Part shown: one piece after another, positions 6,777-9,279 of the stretch
Layout: every line of letters starts with the position of its first letter
Position numbering within the stretch: position 1 is the stretch's first letter
Origin: Candidatus Tectimicrobiota bacterium
GTDB taxonomy: Bacteria > JACPSX01
DNA length: 9,279 nt
Direction: 5' to 3'
NCBI GenBank assembly: GCA_016193065.1
Contig: JACPSX010000133.1
Location: forward strand, 1 to 9,279
Notes under the pieces: generated by a model
Databases searched by the model: none
What the model saw: only the letters and a program-made list of their open reading frames with translations
Told to the model about the DNA's origin: nothing
Position numbers and translations under genes: made by a program

Positions 6777-6806
6777 ATTTTAAGGAGGTTCTGCCCGACA
6801 GGTCAA
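6777..6806 (-). promoter_or_regulatory. Putative sigma-70 promoter of the fumarase operon
   Basis: On the minus strand, TTGACC (6806-6801) and TAAAAT (6782-6777) are separated by 18 bp and lie about 30 bp upstream of the alpha-subunit start at 6746. The predicted transcript start is near 6770, giving a short leader. Just upstream of the -35 are two direct copies of TTATTCG (6811-6817 and 6834-6840), which could be an operator or a repeat scar. Confidence 0.6.
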
Positions 6807-6841
6807 TGAGTTATTCGCACAGGGGACACCAGTTTATTCGT

Positions 6842-7876
6842 CTATAAGACGCGAGCCTCCCCTTCCTCCCCCGCCTTGCCCGAAACCGAGATCTCCCGGG
6901 GGAGGAACCGCCCCACCACCCAGGCTCCGGTCAGGAGGTGATTCGTGACCCGGTGGGTCGTGAAGGCGGACGGCCCGGGGGCTAGGGCCAGGAAAGGGAG
7001 GATCTGGTCCGCCAGATGCTCGTCCAAGGCCCCCTTGCCGGCCCGAAAATCGACCCACTGTTCAAAGGCTTCCCGAGCTACCTCCTCCGACGGCTTGCCC
7101 CGGGCCCCTAGACTGCCGAACCCGGCCCGCACCTGCTCAAACTCAGCCACCAGAAAAACAAAGGTTCCTTTTCCCGGGGAGGGGGCTTCCACAATGGAAA
7201 TCTCCGCGTCCTCCCCCGCTTCTCGAAGCAGCCTGCGGAGCTCCGCGGCCTGGCGGTCGGCAATGGAGCGGGGGAGATTAGAGACGGCGGAGATTCCCCG
7301 CAGCTTCCGGAGGGCTCCACGATCCTGCAGGTTGAGGGGGTTCCATCCACGGGCACGGCGCAGGGTCACCTCTACCTCTCCCCCTCCAGCCGGGTACCAG
7401 CCCCAACGGATCAGATCCACTCGGGCTTCACCACCCAGCTTTGCGATCATCGGGAGGAACACCTCCTGGACGTAGTGCACGGGCGGACTCCAGGGGACGT
7501 GGGTCCCTCCTTTCACCCTGAGGCGGGAAGGCACATCGGCCAGGCACAAAGGGAGAAAAACCGCCTGGAGTACCAGGGATACGGATCCCGCGCTCCCCTT
7601 CCGCTCCGCCACATCCCAATCATAGGTACCGCCCAGCAGGGGGCCGGGACGGAACTCGATTTCCCGGGAGCCCAGTTCATCACCCAGGACCCGGGCCGAG
7701 CAGATGTCCCGGGCAGCCAGCACGGAGGCGAGATGCTGGGGTTGAAGTCCCGGGTTCCTGCGTCCCGCCCGGATGTTCGTCAAGCGGAACGGCGTCCCCG
7801 TAACGCAAGACAGGGCCAGAGCCGTGCGCAGGATCTGGCCTCCGCCCTCGCCAGTCGAGCCATCCAATGTCAGCAC
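6842..7876 (-). CDS. rtcA: RNA 3'-terminal phosphate cyclase
   Basis: RtcA uses ATP, through a histidine-AMP intermediate, to convert an RNA 3'-phosphate into a 2',3'-cyclic phosphate; characterised enzymes also adenylate 5'-phosphorylated DNA ends. The protein has 344 residues, the normal length. Landmarks are LDGSTGEGGGQILRTALALS (4-23), GGTHVPWSPPVHYV (123-136), the family signature GWYPAGGGEVEV (159-170) and EHLADQILPFLALA (286-299). H287 in this last motif is the expected adenylated histidine. Near the end THRVTNHLL matches the usual 'TTH..TN' strand. The start is GTG at 7876, five bases after GGGAGG, placing the conserved LDG motif at residue 4 as in relatives. It is divergent from the Clp1-like kinase at 8012 with a 135-bp shared control region. 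No rtcB, archease or rtcR is in view, unlike the classic E. coli arrangement. Confidence 0.95.
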   Translation of the reverse strand: MLTLDGSTGEGGGQILRTALALSCVTGTPFRLTNIRAGRRNPGLQPQHLASVLAARDICSARVLGDELGSREIEFRPGPLLGGTYDWDVAERKGSAGSVSLVLQAVFLPLCLADVPSRLRVKGGTHVPWSPPVHYVQEVFLPMIAKLGGEARVDLIRWGWYPAGGGEVEVTLRRARGWNPLNLQDRGALRKLRGISAVSNLPRSIADRQAAELRRLLREAGEDAEISIVEAPSPGKGTFVFLVAEFEQVRAGFGSLGARGKPSEEVAREAFEQWVDFRAGKGALDEHLADQILPFLALAPGPSAFTTHRVTNHLLTGAWVVGRFLPREISVSGKAGEEGEARVL

Positions 7877-7930
7877 AGGACCCTCCCGTTGCTATGACTG
7901 GTTTTCCTGCCGAATCTTGCCCCTTTCGAT

Positions 7931-7959
7931 ACTATAGAAGATGATCCCGAAGCCGTCAC
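7931..7959 (-). promoter_or_regulatory. Putative rtcA promoter in the divergent rtcA/kinase control region
   Basis: On the minus strand, GTGACG (7959-7954) and TATAGT (7936-7931) are spaced 17 bp, a reasonable sigma-70 promoter about 55 bp upstream of the rtcA GTG. The box core CTATAG is palindromic, so polymerase could also be recruited rightward toward the kinase, though I see no matching -35 on that strand. I found no sigma-54 type GG-N10-GC element such as drives rtcBA in E. coli. Confidence 0.45.
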
Positions 7960-8011
7960 CTAGTCTTCCCGCCCCGGGGTTGAAATCCGGAGACCCTGCG
8001 AGGGAGGAGAG

Positions 8012-8902
8012 ATGGACAACCTGGATGTCCCAGACTCCTGGCATGAACTTGCAAACGTATTGGTTCGCGATCCGGGAGCGGTCCTCTTTCTTGGTGAACC
8101 GGATGCCGGCAAGAGCACCTGCGCCTTTTTCCTTGCCCAAGAACTTGCGGCCCGCAGTCTTTCCGTTGCGTTCGTTGATGGGGACATCGGACAGGCGCAT
8201 CTGGGTCCCCCGGCAACCCAGGGGCTTGCCCTGGTCAACTCCCAAGTACTTCAACTGCAGCACCTCTACTTCGTCGGCGCCATCACCCCCGCAGGCCATC
8301 TCTTGCAAGCGGCCGGAGGAATCAAGAAGCTTACAGATCGCGCCCGGGAACTAAAAGCAGAGATCATCCTGGTGAACACCACGGGCTTCATTAGCGGACA
8401 GGCGGCTACGGCTCTCAAGCTCCACAAGGTGGAGCTCCTGTCCCCGCGCCACATCGTGGCCCTCGAGCGCGGGGATGAACTGGCGGGAATTCTCACAGCC
8501 CTGGCCTCACCACCGGGAATTACCATCCACCGGCTGGCGGTCTCGCGTCGCGTGCTTCCTCGGACCCCGGAGCAGAGGCGAGCCTATCGCCGCCAGCGCT
8601 ACCAGGACTATTTCTCGAACTCCGGACGGCTGGAGATCCCTCAGCACGGACCCATCGGAATTGAGTACGCTGGAAACGCCCCGCTTCTGGCCAAAAATCC
8701 TCCGGCCATGTTGGGTCTCCTGGTAGGTCTCAACGATCCAGAGGACTTCGCCCTGGGCGTGGGGATCATCCGGGAGCTTTGCGAAGATCCAGCGACGATG
8801 GCCGTGGAGTCCCCGCTTCAGGACCTGTCCGGGGTCGTCCGCTGCCGCTTCGGCACCGTCGCCGTGGGCCCCGACTGGGAGGACCGCCCGCTCGTTTCCT
8901 GA
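8012..8902 (+). CDS. Clp1/Grc3-type polynucleotide 5'-hydroxyl kinase
   Basis: This predicted 296-residue P-loop kinase of the Clp1/Grc3/Nol9 family would transfer the ATP gamma-phosphate to a 5'-OH end of RNA or DNA. Walker A is GEPDAGKST (28-36). VDGDIGQAHLGPPATQG (55-71) is the hallmark 'D.D.GQ...PP.T' Walker B/substrate segment. VNTTGFISGQAATALKLHKV (121-140) matches the family 'DTTG...G....LK..K' motif, followed by SPRHIVALER (144-153). The arginine-rich helix RTPEQRRAYRRQRYQDYF (184-201) is the expected lid. The C-terminal third is a small beta-rich domain. The start at 8012 follows GGAGG by four bases. It is divergent from rtcA and followed after 64 bp by a macrodomain gene, supporting a role in nucleic-acid end processing. 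The exact nucleic acid is unknown. Archaeal and eukaryotic members act on RNA; bacterial ones are little studied. Confidence 0.87.
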   Translation: MDNLDVPDSWHELANVLVRDPGAVLFLGEPDAGKSTCAFFLAQELAARSLSVAFVDGDIGQAHLGPPATQGLALVNSQVLQLQHLYFVGAITPAGHLLQAAGGIKKLTDRARELKAEIILVNTTGFISGQAATALKLHKVELLSPRHIVALERGDELAGILTALASPPGITIHRLAVSRRVLPRTPEQRRAYRRQRYQDYFSNSGRLEIPQHGPIGIEYAGNAPLLAKNPPAMLGLLVGLNDPEDFALGVGIIRELCEDPATMAVESPLQDLSGVVRCRFGTVAVGPDWEDRPLVS

Positions 8903-8906
8903 TGTG

Positions 8907-8951
8907 TGGTAAAATTTCAACTCAGCAGCAAGCTGAGAAGCCCGGTCCGGG
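8907..8951 (+). promoter_or_regulatory. Possible promoter and hairpin between kinase and macrodomain genes
   Basis: The 64-bp gap holds an extended -10-like TGGTAAAAT (8907-8915) without a recognisable -35. It then has a hairpin CTCAGC/GCTGAG (8921-8926 and 8932-8937, 5-base loop) and the near-palindrome CCCGGTCCGGG (8941-8951). The macrodomain gene could be read through from the kinase or have its own start. There is no T-run after the hairpin, so it is unlikely to be an efficient terminator. Confidence 0.3.
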
Positions 8952-8966
8952 ACAGGGGAAAAAGCC

Positions 8967-9279
8967 ATGGAAATTGAAGTCCAACAGGGGAGCATTTTGG
9001 AAGCCCGGGCAGATGCAATCGTCAACGCCGCCAACAGCCAGGGGGTCATGGGGGGCGGCGTGGCCGGCGTGATCCGGCGGGCCGCGGGTAAAGAAGTAGA
9101 AGAGGAAGCCGTTGCCCAGGCTCCAATCCCCGTCGGTTCCGCGGCTCTGACGGGAGGCGGCAAGACGCGATTTCGGGGCATCATCCATGCTCCCACCATG
9201 CCCCAGCCGGCCCAGCGTATTCCCGCGGAAAACGTCTACAAGGCCACCGCGGCGGCCCTGCGGCTCGCCGAGGAAAAAG
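8967..9279 (+). CDS. Macrodomain protein, ADP-ribose-binding or -hydrolysing (partial, C-terminus off the window)
   Basis: Only the first 104 codons are present, all within one macrodomain. MEIEVQQGSILEARADAIVNAAN includes the conserved strand and the NAAN motif (20-23). MGGGVAGVIRRAAG (28-41) is the glycine-rich catalytic/distal-ribose loop and following helix. PIPVGSAALTGGGKTRFRGIIHAP (about 53-76) is the next strand pair, ending at the usual 'IHAP/IHA' motif. Macrodomains bind or hydrolyse ADP-ribose on proteins or nucleic acids, O-acetyl-ADP-ribose, or ADP-ribose-1''-phosphate, the last produced after 2'-phosphotransferase-dependent RNA ligation. The loop MGGGVAG resembles archaeal AF1521-like or Thermus-like domains. 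A purine-rich AGGGGA lies about seven bases before ATG 8967. It sits downstream of the Clp1-like kinase in the same direction, which hints at a role in the same end-processing pathway. Whether more domains follow is unknown. Confidence 0.88.
   Translation, partial: MEIEVQQGSILEARADAIVNAANSQGVMGGGVAGVIRRAAGKEVEEEAVAQAPIPVGSAALTGGGKTRFRGIIHAPTMPQPAQRIPAENVYKATAAALRLAEEK

Noticed and set aside
6138-6809. A 223-codon plus-strand frame
   Set aside because: It is antisense to the fumarase alpha subunit and its promoter, with no domain in its translation.
7877-8011. Sigma-54 promoter as in E. coli rtcBA
   Set aside because: No TGGCA-N-TTGC type element with GG and GC ten bases apart is visible on either strand.
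7892-8308. A 138-codon minus-strand frame between rtcA and the kinase
   Set aside because: It overlaps the divergent promoter region and the start of the kinase, whose Walker A motif is on the other strand. It has no recognisable motif.
8507-9199. A 230-codon minus-strand frame
   Set aside because: It is antisense to the end of the kinase and the start of the macrodomain, both clearly recognisable on the plus strand.

Overview
The window is a GC-rich (roughly 60% by eye), gene-dense bacterial chromosome segment. No gene is diagnostic of a lineage. The mix of a NitT/TauT-type (NMT1-like) substrate-binding protein, a split two-subunit class I fumarase, RtcA and a Clp1/Grc3-type kinase would suit an uncultured anaerobic or metabolically versatile lineage such as Desulfobacterota or NC10-like bacteria. 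That is a weak inference. I see no rRNA, tRNA, CRISPR array, prophage or transposase.

Layout. (1) 1-2872, minus strand: a metal-dependent amidohydrolase with an IPT/TIG-like C-terminus cut by the window edge (start 1570), preceded 15 bp upstream by a periplasmic ABC substrate-binding protein (start 2575). Further upstream is the truncated start of a second, paralogous binding protein (2631-2765), which still has its ribosome binding site and a good promoter (2844-2872). (2) 2930-3514, plus: a small FAM173-like SAM methyltransferase with an N-terminal hydrophobic anchor. (3) 3515-3975: about 460 bp without a credible gene, filled with short GC-rich hairpins and repeated motifs and ending in a promoter. 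(4) 3976-5217, plus: a BenE-family transporter, convergent with (5) 5262-6746, minus: the two subunits of a class I fumarase. A strong hairpin between them is a terminator for the fumarase operon. (6) 6842-7876, minus: RNA 3'-phosphate cyclase rtcA. It is divergent from (7) 8012-8902, plus: a Clp1/Grc3-type polynucleotide 5'-kinase, followed at 8967 by a macrodomain protein that runs off the right edge.

How the genes work together. The amidohydrolase and binding protein look like one transcription unit for uptake and hydrolysis of an unknown compound, although no permease or ATPase is visible. Fumarase links fumarate and malate in central metabolism. The most interesting part is the right-hand cluster. 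RtcA acts on RNA 3' ends, Clp1-type kinases act on 5'-OH ends, and macrodomains bind or hydrolyse ADP-ribose derivatives, including those made during some RNA-repair reactions. Together they suggest a nucleic-acid end-processing locus without the usual partner ligase RtcB in view.
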